Shown here piece after piece: positions 45,101 through 56,743 of a stretch of DNA of 64,000 nt. The number at the start of each line of letters is the position of its first letter. The stretch's first letter is position 1. Under the pieces are notes generated by a model. It was given only the letters and a program-made list of their open reading frames with translations. It was not told where the DNA came from and did not search any database. The translations under genes and the position numbers were made by a program. The DNA comes from Mallotus nudiflorus (Eukaryota > Streptophyta > Magnoliopsida > Malpighiales > Euphorbiaceae), in contig CANTUR010001088.1 of the NCBI GenBank assembly GCA_947683625.1, positions 124,001 through 188,000 on the forward strand, written 5' to 3'.

Positions 45101-48100
45101 TCTGGATGCTTCCAGTGTCAAACGGATGGAAGTGGAAGCATAAAAAGCAATTATAATTGTTTGAGGTAGTAAATAGTGACTATTGATATTCCACTTACAT
45201 ATTTTCAAGAACGCATACTGCTACTTCATGTTTTGCTGAGGTTTTGCTCAATTAGGTACATTACAGTTATACAAATTGATGGTGGCTGAACCATGCATAT
45301 ATTGTTGTTGTTTAACTCCCTCTGAGAGATTATTGCAGTTCAAATCTATATTTATAGTTTTTTAGTGCCACATTCTGTTTGTGCTTATTTTAATAGCTTA
45401 GTTCTAGTGGTTTGTTAAATTGTGAAATGGAATTGTTAACATGTGTAGCAAAAACTTGAAATGGAATTGTTAACATGTGTGGCAAAAACTATGGACAGTC
45501 TTATAGAGGGTTATTTTGAATCATGAGCCAGTTTAACTCGACAATCCATGAATGGAAATGAGAAATACAGAAGGAAATTCACATGCCCTTGCCAGTTGTG
45601 GCTGTGTTCTTAACCATGTTATTGCAAAAGACTTGCTTCTTTTAAAGAGAGTTGACTACATGGAATTGTTTTGCAGGTTGTAGAACTTCTAATCCGAAAA
45701 TTGGAAATTGAGCCCAGTTTTCATCGTAAAGTGGACCTCTTTTTTCTTGTTGATTCGATCACACAGTGCTCGCATAATCAAAAGGGTTGCTTTCTTGTTT
45801 CTGGTGATTATTTGTGCAGATTTTGCATCTTGTAGTTATTGTGACTCATTATGGCTCTATCTGGTTCTAATATTTTTTCAGGAATTGCCGGAGCTTCATA
45901 TGTCCCAACAGTTCAGGCAGCATTGCCACGCCTTTTGGGTGCTGCTGCTCCACCGGGCTCTGGTGCTCGTGAAAATCGCCGCCAGTGTCTCAAGGCAAAT
46001 TTTTTTTCCCCTTGTGTACCTGTCAGGACTCCTTTATAAATTTTTGCTTTAGTAAAAATAGATCCACTGTTTTCACCAGGTCTTACGTTTATGGCTCGAG
46101 AGGAAAATTTTACCTGAATCTGTTTTGAAACGCTACATGGATGATATTGGATTTTCAAATGATGATTCCTCTGCTGGATTGTCCCTTAGACGTCCATCTC
46201 GAGCTGAGCGAGCTGTGGATGATCCTATCAGAGAAATGGAAGGCATGCATGTTGATGAGTATGGCAGGTTTGTTTTTCCTTTATACTCTCCTCTCTGTTT
46301 TATTTTTATTTTTAAATATTGAATCACTAAAATCTTGTGATAGATTTTTTTTGTTTTTAAATGGTGCTGTGACCCTTCAATAATCTTTTATGATGATCCT
46401 GGTTGCTTTTGAGCTTGTCCCAAACATTTTTCTGTTGGAAAGTTAGGATACAGAAATATAGGAATATGGAATTGAGATAAATTTATTGTTTTCATACATT
46501 GAGCTTGGTGTCGCTGGGCATATGCATTCAGAAGATTCTGATAGGCTGCCACTATGTCCTCAATATTTTTTGCCATCTTTCTATCCCATCATCGATAGAA
46601 GAATGAGCTGCTTATGTTTACTGAATGTGAAAGAAAATCACCAAATAATAGCATGTCATGTATGCTACTTGGTTTTATTAGGTTGTTGGAACATGATGCA
46701 AGTTGCCCTAGGAGTATTTTTCTGATGAGAATATTATACAACTATATGCCCTGTTAATCTGAATTCTTGCATACTCGAGAATTGCATCAGAAATGACATT
46801 GTAGAAGACTTAAGAGATGATATACTATTTTTTAATGGGAATTTGTAAAGATTAGTGAAGGAACATACATGCTCATACACATTTTTATAGTGGCATATGT
46901 TCGCTGACAAACTGGGTTTATAAAAAGTTGTTAAATATTGAAAGAGAATAAAATAACAGTTTGTTTTGCCTACTCAGCTATATGTATTATTAATTCTTTA
47001 GAGGGTTAAATGATTCAAAAGGTAAATGTTTATATTGAATTGAGCAAAATAAATTTGAAGAACCCAATTACATATCTGGTGGAGGTAAAGGGGGCATTTC
47101 CAGATGCACTTCGCCTTCAAAATGCCAATTATTTTTGTTATCAATTATATTAATTAAAATCACTTTTATTAAGGGTCATTAGTTTAAAGGTAATCGACAA
47201 AAATAAGACAGGAATTTGAGAAAATGATGTAAAAATGATTGTCGTAAGTTATTAAGTTATGAGAGATTTGATTTCACATTTTAAAAGAACTGCTTATCTA
47301 AACCACTATAAACTAATGAGATTATTTATTGAAGAAGATGAAAAGAAATGGAAAATGTTAATATATAGGAGCATCAAGAGGTTTTAGAAGTTTCTATAGG
47401 TAAGGGTTTGGAAGTAATAAATTGGAAGAGTGGGTGAGGACAACTGAATTGTAAATTATAAGTTCCTTTTAATTGATGTTAAGTAATGGTCTGATGTGCT
47501 AGACATGGAAAGAGAAGGCTTTGCAAATTATAGTCAGCACATCTATTATCTTTGCCTTTTAGTTTTTTGAACAAATAATAATAGATGTGGAAGCACATGC
47601 TGATGATTTGATAATGTTTAGCTGGGATGTTAAGTCTCACAAAGACATGAACTGAAATGTGGGCAACACCTTATGTTTTCAGTGCTTAATTTTTAGACTG
47701 ATAAGGCTTCCTGTGCTTATGCTGTAGTCTGAATGGAAAGAGAAATTGAGAATAGGTATGAAGTGATAGCTCAACGCTGTTAATTAGAATGAGATTCAAA
47801 AGTTATTGTAGTTGGGATATAGAAACACTACTGTGGTATTATCTTGTTAGAATAACTGGGGATTGAATTGGCATTTTCTCTCATTTAAATGAGACTTTGG
47901 AAAAGTTTTTAATGACAGTTTAGTAGATTCTGGTTCGTTTTATTTTCCTTAGTGTTGTTGTTTCCATTCTTTTGGTCCCATAGCTATAATTGTTTGGATA
48001 TCTGATCCTGTTCTTTGGGCTTTTTATACCAGTAATGCCACATTTCAGCTGCCTGGATTTTTATCTTCTAATGTATTTGAAGATGAAGATGAGGAAGAGG

Positions 48101-50236
48101 GCCTTCCTAGCAGCTCATTGAAGGAAGGTGCTGATCTTTCCTCGCTAGCAGAACTAACCTGTACTTTAGGAGAGACAGAAACATGTATTGTTGCACCTAA
48201 TGACAGGCGTCATTGCATCTTAGAGGATGTGGATGGTGAGCTTGAGATGGAGGATGTGTCCGGGCACCAAAAGGATGAACGACTTTTGAGCACAGAGTGT
48301 TCTTTTGAAGTGGATGCACAGCAGCATTACTCAAATACAGTACCAGAGCCTGTGGTTACTGATTCTGTTGATCTCTCTCCCTTGCCTGAGGGCTCTCCGC
48401 CTCTGCCTCCTGATTCTCCTCCTCCACCTCCACCTTTGCCTCCCTCACCTCCACCTCCACTTCCTATGTCTCCATCATCACCGCCTCCTCCACCACCTCT
48501 TCCATCACAGCCACCACCACCACCTCCTCCTTATGTGCCACCTTCAGGCCCTTCACAACCATTGGTACCTCAACTGTCAGTACCAACTCAACCTTTGGTG
48601 TCTCAACCAATTATACCATCTGTCCCTTCACTACAGTCTTCACCACAGGTGGCTTATCCGCCAGCTGTACCTCATGAGTATTGCAGTACACCAAATGTAT
48701 GATTTTTTTTTTTTTTTAGAAAAATTTTTTTTGGTTTTTACCTGCTCCTGCCACTCTCTTTTCTTTGACACTTGAGTCTGCTGGTTCTGTTCATATTCAC
48801 ATATCTGATATCTTTGCAGGGCAACCAACTGGCTCAAATTTCTGGAAATGCTCGTACAAATCACGCAGATGCTGTTGTAAAAAGTGAATTATTTCCTCAA
48901 CAGTCACCTTGCTTCACACCTGCAGTAGTTTGCAATTCTCGAGAACCTTCTGGCTATAATCCTTCAAGGCAGTTGGAATATGGACATAATGACATGTATT
49001 TAAAACCCCAAGGTTCTCAAACAAATCCACATTTTCAACCAGGTACTGCACCTTTTGCACAAAGACCTTTGCATCCAAACCTGCCACAAACTGCACCTGG
49101 TCATTTTTCTTTCGCAAAGCCTGCAATTCCGCATCATCCTCAGCATTCATATGTCCGTCCATACCCATTGCCTTCTCATCCTGATGGACGAAGGAGATTT
49201 GTTGGTGATGAACAGTGGAGGATGCCCTCAGGTGAATTTAATGCCGATAATCAGCATGGCACATGGATGAGTGTAAGAGCTCCTTCAAATGCTGGCCCAT
49301 CTTTTGCCCAGGAAGGTGTGTATCATGCTCTCTGTTACCTTCTTGTTCCAGATACATGCATTTCATCTTCTTATTGTACTGATTATGTTTGTTTTTTTTT
49401 TGGTAATTTATCAATTTTTCTTGTTTGATGACATTGTTGTTGAACTGCTTGCATGTTCTATTGATGTGCTTACCTCAATGTGGGGGAGTTGTAATGTGTT
49501 TTGAAGTGATTAATCACTTCTAATATGTTGCCAACTCAAATTTCATGTGATGAACATTTATCACTTTCTTTTTATTTATTTGTAGGTGGTCTATTTTGTG
49601 ATTAAGATGTGTGTGCGTGTGTTTTTTTTTTTTTAAAAACCCGGTTTGATTTGTCATTATTTGGTTTCACTGATTTTGATCCATATAATTTATTGCAAGA
49701 GTGTTGTGCTAGGTTGCTATGTTTTTTCTTTTGTCTCTATATTATTATTATAGGATACTGCTTTTATTAATTGTTTGTTTTTATTGCTGTTTTCTGTTGT
49801 TTTCTTTTGGAGGATTCCTTATTACTTACAGCTATAATATTTGTTTTCTTTAATATATTTTCTTTTCTTTTTTTTCTCTTGTTTACTTTTTCTTTTATTT
49901 TTCTTCTGTGCTATGCAATTAATGTTATTCTATCAAAAATTTCAATGGCAGGTTACTTTTGGCCACCCCCTGAAAGGCCACCTGGTAGTAACATTGGTTT
50001 TCAGCTTTCTTCTGCAAACAATTTACCCACTGGAGCTCCAATCCCAGGTTGACCTTGCTCAGTAAAAATCTATGTTATTTGAGTCAGATGTGATAAATTA
50101 CTACTATATTGAGTATTTAAGCTCCAATATGACCAAAGAGGTAATTTTCATTTTTATTCTATCAGGTCATGGTGTTTCGCACATGTTGCCTTGTAGACCG
50201 GACATGCCTGCCCTTAATTGCTGGAGGCCGGCTTGA
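39120..50236 (+). CDS. HUA2: HUA2-like protein (PWWP domain and CTD-interacting domain), 11 coding exons
   Basis: Coding exons: 39120-39230, 40123-40199, 41518-43659 (or 43677), 43764-44283, 45677-45785, 45882-45994, 46080-46267, 48033-48696, 48820-49315, 49952-50047, 50166-50236; about 1528 residues. The N-terminal PWWP domain (GDLVLAKVKGFPAWPAK at 21-37, then the segment with PKKYFVQFFGTEEIAF) reads chromatin in this family. A long Lys/Ser-rich disordered region holds seven 11-residue repeats, basic KRRRR clusters and an Asp run. A CID/RPR domain (about 912-1047, LVDSITQCSHNQKG, RRQCLKVLRLWLERK) binds the RNA polymerase II tail. A Pro-rich stretch follows (about 1205-1300), and the C-terminus ends ALNCWRPA. 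In Arabidopsis, HUA2 is nuclear and promotes correct AGAMOUS and FLC pre-mRNA processing and flowering control. Intron 6 is GC-AG. The donor of intron 3 is uncertain. Confidence 0.92.
39998..40045 (+). repeat. Perfect 24-bp tandem duplication in intron 1
   Basis: TACCTCTTCAGTTGAATTTT plus four bases occurs twice in a row (39998-40021, 40022-40045), some 80 bp before the acceptor of exon 2. Likely replication slippage. Confidence 0.93.
40978..41371 (+). mobile_element. MITE-like element in intron 2 of the HUA2-like gene
   Basis: The left end GGGAGTGTAAATGAGCCGAG and the right end, inverted AGGGGTGTAAATGAGTCAAG, are terminal inverted repeats around an interior full of GAGCTCGA-like words and their complements. 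The type GGGTGTAAATGAGCCGAGC is common in plant introns and belongs to non-autonomous DNA elements. Flanks ATTGAGCC and GTCGAGCC may be a decayed 8-bp target duplication. It is about 394 bp and ends about 147 bp before exon 3. Confidence 0.75.
42578..42808 (+). repeat. Seven in-frame 33-bp repeats encoding an 11-residue unit
   Basis: Within exon 3 the protein reads units of the pattern (V/I/A)KSDxxxQTGK seven times without a gap: VKSDGSARLAK, LKSAISSPTSR, IKSDISAQTGK, AKSDAPTPGSK, VKSDALIQTGK, AKSDASTQMAT, AKSDVTAQTGK. The length is exactly 7 x 33 bp. Each unit has a basic residue and phosphorylatable Ser/Thr. Confidence 0.9.
45423..45490 (+). repeat. 34-bp tandem duplication in intron 4
   Basis: TGAAATGGAATTGTTAACAT with its continuation is present at 45423-45456 and 45457-45490, differing at one base. 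Confidence 0.92.
45995..46079 (+). other. GC-AG intron (intron 6) of the HUA2-like gene
   Basis: The protein requires joining CLK (ending at 45994) to VLRLWLERK (from 46080). The intron therefore begins GCAAAT after CAAG and ends CACCAG. A GT donor at a nearby place would break the conserved CID. GC-AG introns are a known minor class that usually keep a strong AG|GCAAG-like context, as here. Confidence 0.85.
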
Positions 50237-52942
50237 GAACAAGTCTAAAGCTTTCTTAAGTATGTCCTTATCTATTTGTCATTTCTTTTGTGCCTTTTGA
50301 ACTTTTTAACAAATGATTGGTCTTTCTAAGAGTCTGATTCAATCTTCATTTTAAGGTGGTGTCAAGGTGAGTTACAAGATACGTTGGCTTTATTGATTCA
50401 TATATCTTGTGGCGGTATAGATTGGAGGAGAAATGTCCTGTAGTTTAGTTTATTGCTACTTATGGGACAGAAGTACTTTGGTATTATTTGTGCTGTGAAT
50501 GCATGGACAGCTACTTGGCATTACATTAGCATCACTTTAATTAACATATTCGTACTTATGGTGGAAAAAAATAAAGCATACAATCATAATTTTATTAGGA
50601 AAATCAATTACTTGGCCCGAGCTTTTAATGTTTCTTCTATTGAGCCCTTAGATGTTTATTTGATTTTTTTGTGCCCTTTCTATTATTATTTTTGTTCTAT
50701 CCTATTAAGTCGTTATACTATTATTTTGGTCAATATCAAATTCTTAACCTTATAAAGAAAATAATAATAATAATAAATGTCAAACTACTTTATATAACAG
50801 TGTTAAATAACAATTCATATTAATTAATGTCAACAAAGACCATTCATCCATACCTGCTAACCACCTCCAGCACCAGTGCCACCACCATAAATACATCTAA
50901 AATCTTCAACCAATAAAGTAACATCCTTTTATTAAAAATTATAACAAATGGACTCTGGTTAAGAAAACTTGTCACAAGAATACATAAAGCTATTATTATT
51001 ATTATTATTATTATTATTGATTGAAAACTTTCACAAACCTAAAGAATGAAAATGATATAAATTATCCTGAAAATTAGGCAACATAATTGGAGAATCTAGA
51101 AATGTGGTGGGAATGATTTCCACTAGAATAGCTATACATGGTGAATGAAGCTAAGGCACTAATGGTAGTACTAATCTTCCTACCTTCAATCTGCATTTTG
51201 CAACTCTTTCAACGATTCTTTCTTTGTTAGTCTCATTTTCGCAAACAAATTTGTTTTAAGCCTTATTAATGGAGATATTGGAAAGTAGAGATTTGGAGTT
51301 GATGGAGGAAGGCTGCTAGAAAGACCAAGAGATTGGTAGTGAAGGAGAAATTTTGTTTGGTTTAGAGGAGTAAAATAACGGAAGAAAAAGTTGAAGGAAA
51401 AAAGGCGAAGAATGGACCAGATAAAAAATGACAAATGAGGATGAGTAAGAGGTGGGGGCCACAAGGGGAATATTGGAATATGTGAAATCCATTTTTTTAT
51501 TTTTTTATATGTTTAACCCAAATGTCAAAATTACAATTTAAACAACTTTATTTTTTTTTTTTATAGTTTACTTTCTTTTTAACAGTAAGCATATTTCAAA
51601 CACTTAAATTCTGTCAAAATAGTCCTTAATAAACATAATAATAAACAAGCTCAATAAAATCAAATAAATGTTTAAGATCTCAATAGGGGAAACCTTATTT
51701 TTTGGGGGCCAAGCTATAGGTTTCCATTTTATTATATAGGCATATTTTAGACATTAATAAAACATTCAGTTTCATGCTGAATTGTTTTATGTTATAGGAA
51801 TACAATTTAAGAACATAATCAGTAACATTAGTTAAAATGTTGTTGAAGTAAGAATGTATGAAACCTTGTGTTATTAGAATAACATAAAAAGTCTTGTGGC
51901 TGATTTTACCAATGTTCACCACACTTTCCTTGCAAATTTTGAGTACTTGTGGACCCAATACAAGTAAACAAGGGAAATGTGCAGTCTTTTAAAAGTATCT
52001 TCTTCAAACTTCTTACTAGCCACCTATCTTAGCACAGTTTAATAGAAAATAAATCTAGCCTCATACTTCCACTCAAGCATACCTAATAAAGCAACATTTG
52101 CTTAATGTCCAAGATCTAGACTTATCTTTTGTGCATCTCAGCCCCTTCCTAGGATATCCTAATTTATTTATTTATTTTTTTCGCTAATAATGTATTTCAT
52201 CATGAGAACTGAGCACCATTGAGATATGAATTTTGTTAATGCAAGTAAAGCGAGCATATTAAATCCTCATGCTGCCAAAGTGTTGCAGAAAATTATTTTA
52301 CCCTATGAGTGTCAAAGTGTTGATAAGTTGCCCTTTTTTTTTTTTTTTGACAATTTCCAAATGAAAAGAATTATTTAATTTACTAAAATTTTTTGATTGA
52401 TACAGTGAAAACTTTTTTGCTATGGTATGACCCAATGAGTCAAATGCCTCTTGATGGTTTTGGTAAAATATGAATGCCAGTCTTCTTCATGGATGGTATT
52501 GTAACACTAAGCACAACTATTTGATTTTATGTCTTGTTGTCTCAGTGTTGCTGGTGGGAAAACAATTTGTGAATCACATTAATACATTTTTAGAAGGGAG
52601 GTTCCACTTCTGGACAAGATACACGTGGCATTTGACAGCGGCTTTTAGAGCTCGTGGAAGCTGATGGCAGGACTGTGTATATTGTAATATTTTCTGACAA
52701 ATGTATCTGAGGACATTTTCGTCGGAATGTAGGCCCATGTTTCTGACTTGGTTAGTACATCTGTTTCTCAACTTCTGTAATCTCCTTCGAATTCTTACTG
52801 TATAGGAAAAGAAATTTTTTGAAGTGACATAGGAACAGTAATAGACTTATGGTTCCTTTCAAGGGATTATTGTCTATACCATGCTTATCTGATGTTGCGT
52901 TACTCAATATTCTGCGGCAGCATGCATAAAGTGAAGTTTTTT

Positions 52943-53143
52943 AATGGCTAATATTTCCTTTGATGCAATTTGCTTATGTTTTTTATATGCTATAAATACA
53001 TGGTACAGCTTTTGTCTCGCTCTCTCTGTCTCTCTCTTCCTTTTTTTTTCTCCCTTTCCCTTCCCCCCTCAATGGCTAATATTTCCTCTGATGCAATTTG
53101 CTCATGTATTTGATCTGCTATAAATGCCTGGTACAGCTTTTCC
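52943..53143 (+). repeat. Two diverged copies of a ~72-bp block, 128 bp apart
   Basis: AATGGCTAATATTTCCT...GATGCAATTTGC...GCTATAAAT...TGGTACAGCTTTT occurs at 52943-53014 and 53071-53143, separated by a CT-rich run. Local duplication. Confidence 0.88.
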
Positions 53144-53270
53144 CCACCTCTTTTGGAACAATTAACTTGAGTGAAAGATTACCTTTAGCAGTTGCAGTTA
53201 ATTATGCATTTATATTCTTTCCAAAGGGCTTTCTTTAGTCTTTTCTTTTGTCTTTTTTGTTCTATAAATA

Positions 53271-53346
53271 AGTGGGGAGCAATTTGATAGGATGGTTGCA
53301 ATTTTTTTAGTGGGGAGCAATTTGATAGGATGGTTGCAATTTTTTT
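53271..53346 (+). repeat. Perfect 38-bp tandem duplication
   Basis: AGTGGGGAGCAATTTGATAG with its continuation to the T-run occurs at 53271-53308 and 53309-53346. Confidence 0.93.
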
Positions 53347-54409
53347 AAGCGTGTTTTCTTTGAGAAATTGGTTGAAAACATAAGGCTAGCTAGTATTAGT
53401 TTAGGCTGTGACACTGGCATGAAACCCTTTTTTTGATGGATTTAGAGAAATGAATGGCAGAAATATAAAAAATGAGCAATTTTTGTCGTGTATCATTATT
53501 TTAGTTTTTGTTTGCATTGAGAGCTTCTTTTTTTTTGTTATTCTTTAAATTTTAATTTTTACAATTATGTCTGCAGAGTCTCCTTTTTTTGGTTGCTTCT
53601 TTGATGGTGGGGACAGTTTTAAGTAGTTTTATGGAAGAGTAAAGTTCTAAAACAGGAAATTTTTACATTCATGACAATGAGTTTCTGAGGTCAAGTTTCT
53701 TGTTTTGGATTTTCTTATAACAAACAATGTAGGATAAGGTGTGGAAAGTAGAGCCCATCTCTATTATGTTTTTACTGTTCAATGGATTCTATGTTGATGA
53801 AATGGTGCCTATGGGATCACGTACAGTTTGAGATGCCACCAAATAGAGGAGAGTGTCTAAGGTTAAGGAAAAGGCTTTTCTAGAGGCTCATAGTATGGTT
53901 TTACTAATCAATGGAATTTTGGTTAACAAGTTTAGTCGAAGCAACTCTCTCTCTTTATATCTTAGCTCTCTAGCTTTTCTAGTTTAGTTTTCTTGTGTTG
54001 AACACTCATTTATGTCATCTTTTTCATGATTGCTCTCCTGTCTCATTGTCTGTTTGTTCTGCAGACAAATGGATTTCTCTGGAAATTTTTCAGTTCCAGA
54101 ACCTTGTCAAGTGAATGCTGTAGTGGCTTTGCAATAGCACATTTTACCTTCTTTTTTTCTCTGTGCCTTTGGCCTTCACCTTGGGATTTCAGGTCCAGTT
54201 TTGGTCTCTGTTCATGTGAGCAAGAGCAACAGAATTGAGAGAGTAGAGCATAATTGGACCTGAATTTTCAAGCACCTCTGTCAGATTTATGCTGTCCCTA
54301 AAGTCTTCCATCCCTAAGACATTTTATTGATTTTTTTTTTTTTTTGAATATTTAGTGGTATTTTTAACATTTAATTATTCTTTCCTTTTTGTCTATTTGA
54401 TCTATAACC

Positions 54410-55293
54410 ATAGTTGTTACAGGCATGCCTTTGGCTCAATTGGCTCAGACGTCTGTGCCTCAACCTTTAAAAGGCGGGCGATATGACAAGGGCATGTGCC
54501 TTTTTACGCCTTGAACCTCAGGCAAGGCACATTCATGGCGTGCCTTTGTAATCTTGACCTTTTTTTGTCTTCTTTAAAATTTTGGTCAGATATAATTTGG
54601 GTCTTTAAAGTTTTAATCAGATATAATTTGGGCCTTTAATATAATGAGCCTACCATGGGCTTAACGCACCAAGTCATCCTAAAAGGAGGATAGAGGAAAA
54701 AATATATAACATAAGAAAAGAGAATAACAGTTAACATGGGGTGTGGTTGCTAGAGCAAGTGGACTTAAAGAAAATGCCTATAACACTAAATCAATTAAAG
54801 GCATGGGTGTTGCATGTACATCCACTCCAAGTGGTAGGACTAAAAATTTAAAGAATGCAAAATCATCTTCTCAAAGGACCACCAATGCTCCTTTAATAGT
54901 TAGATATGAAGCAGCTGATGTTGAAGAAAACAATAAAGAAGAAATTGAAAGTAATCATGAGGACATTGATGAAGAAAAAGATGATTTTGTTGAGCTTAAT
55001 TATGATGAGTTAGTTTACTTGTAAAGTTTAGGAATTGTTGATATTTAGTAGGATTTGGTTTATAATTTTAGGTCCTTTGATTTCCTTTTTCATTTTAGAT
55101 TTACAAATCATTGATGTGAAGTTTATTATTTTTATGCATGTATTGTGTTTTGAGTGCTATCATGTGAATTATTATTATTTTTTTATTTTTAAATTTTTTT
55201 GCACCTCACTTCGATAAGGCACGCGCTTGTGCCTTGCACCTGGGCTCCATGACCCCTTTGCGCTTTGATGCGCTTGTCGCCTTTAACAACTGT
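54410..55293 (+). mobile_element. hAT-like non-autonomous element, 884 bp
   Basis: Left end ATAGTTGTTACAGGC and right end GCCTTTAACAACTGT are inverted repeats agreeing at 13 of 15 positions. They are flanked by CTATAACC (54402-54409) and CTATAACT (55294-55301), an 8-bp target duplication with one change, as expected for hAT. The subterminal parts are rich in AAGGC, GGCAC and GCGC words (AGGCACGCGCTTGTGCCTTG). The interior holds a 94-codon frame (54743-55027). Confidence 0.82.
54743..55027 (+). pseudogene. Short frame inside the hAT-like element, possible transposase remnant
   Basis: The frame encodes 93 residues. The N-terminal part is basic and Ser/Thr-rich and the C-terminal half very acidic (EENNKEEIESNHEDIDEEKD, then VELNYDELVYL). 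Basic-then-acidic tails of this kind occur in C-termini of plant hAT transposases. I see no catalytic motif, so it is at most a remnant. It could also be chance. Confidence 0.35.
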
Positions 55294-55301
55294 CTATAAC
55301 T

Positions 55302-56259
55302 CAACCTATGTTATGTCAAGTCACTTGTGATGCTGCATTCGTGTTTCAGATCCGGTCTAATTTGTTATTTGATTGAACTTACCTGCAAATGATGGAGCAA
55401 TATATATGCCCTCATCATCTTGGTGAGAGACCTTGAGCTATACAAGGTTTAGATTCTGGGAATTGCGCATTGGGTTAGCCCAGAAGTGATTATTTTATTT
55501 CTTTTTTTTTTTGGTTATGTTTAGAAAATAATTGCCAATATGTTGGTTCTGTAATTGTTCAAGTTTTTCTGTTGTTAAAAAAATAATCGTTCAAGTTTTT
55601 CTCAATTATGGATTGGCACATTCAATTTTTTTTTTCAAATTTATAATTATAATAAAATTATAAATATAGTTATGTTATATTTACAATTATTAAGTACTAA
55701 CAAATTTTTAAGAAAAAAAAACAAAATTTTGCAATAAATGATTTTTTTTTCTTATCCATTTGTACATAACACAAGATTATTTTACCACAATGCACACAAA
55801 CGTGTTTTTCAGAAAAAATCAGAGAGAAGGGTGTACTGTTTGCTGAGGCATAAGCCTAATGCCTGCAAACATTAGCATTGGTGCGATAGAGATTTCCTAA
55901 TGGCTTTTAGGTGGGGGCTGCCATCCCTGGTTCAGAACATGAATCCAAATCAATCTCTCTTGAACTTTCTTCTCTTTTTGATAATGGTCTGTCTAGAACC
56001 TTAAAATCCTAATAGAACCAGTCCCTTTTTGAAAAGGAAAGGGCTTAATCTTGGTAAAAAATTATATATTGTAAAGATCAAGACATAAAGAACCCACACG
56101 TAAAAACTGATACAATAAGAACAATGTTTTGAAATGAAACTTTTGCTCAACATCATAATTCCTGGTGTTGCTACTTGTAAAAGAGTATACACGCAGGTTT
56201 TGGAGGGTTGACCAACAAATTTGAATTAGTTGTGAAGTGGTCTAAAAGGTAAACTCCAT
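55302..56259. other. Non-coding AT-rich stretch
   Basis: No frame, repeat border or RNA gene recognised. Confidence 0.5.
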
Positions 56260-56270
56260 ATCGTTGACCT

Positions 56271-56732
56271 ATGATGCATAAAAACTTCTCCGAATAGACG
56301 TTTCTACGTTTCGAAAACGTTTCCGTGTTGGTAACTTTAGGAAACTTCTCTGAAACGTTTTGGGCCAGTTTCTGCAAGTATGAAAAATTAGGAAACATGT
56401 TTCCAACTTGAAAAATATATTCCTTTAGTATTTTCTTAAATAAGAAAGAAAATAAATAAAAAAATAATTTTATATTTTTCTTAACGAAACAAAATAATTT
56501 CGATAATTATACTATTACTTGATAAAATATATAAAATTTTTCAAGATTTATATATAAAATTTATATCCATATATATTCATATATTTTTTTATATTTATTT
56601 ACATACCTATATACTTTTAACATTTACACATTTCTCTCATGTTTCCGTTTCCTACAATTTTAAGAAATGTGTTTTTTTCTGCATTTGTTTCCACGTTTTC
56701 CCGTTTCTGCATTTCCGTTTCCGTGCTACATA
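56271..56732. mobile_element. Short non-autonomous DNA element with CGTTTCC words
   Basis: An identical 11-bp direct repeat ATCGTTGACCT flanks it (56260-56270 and 56733-56743). The two ends are rich in the words GTTTCC, ACGTTTC and their complements (ACGTTTCTACGTTTCG left; CCGTTTCCGTGCTACATA right), consistent with degenerate inverted repeats around an AT-rich core. A direct repeat of 9-11 bp suggests a Mutator-like relative. No coding frame is present. Confidence 0.6.
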
Positions 56733-56743
56733 ATCGTTGACCT

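Larger units (their letters stand above)
50237..54401. other. Downstream flank of the HUA2-like gene; no supported coding gene
   Basis: The first part is the 3' UTR. A good donor (AAGTATGT near 50257) follows the stop codon closely, and short G+C-richer islands behind good acceptors occur near 52594-52672 and 54066-54240. The 3' UTR may therefore be spliced; this is inference. AT-microsatellites lie near 50757-50776 and 50990-51020. A 279-bp minus-strand frame at 51186-51464 has no recognised domain and I do not call it. Confidence 0.5.

Noticed and set aside
48305..48775. 156-residue Leu/His-rich frame
   Set aside because: It is a shadow of the Pro-rich exon 8 of the HUA2-like gene in another frame.
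51186..51464. 92-residue minus-strand frame starting MWPPPLTHPHLS
   Set aside because: Low-complexity composition, no domain and no supporting gene structure.
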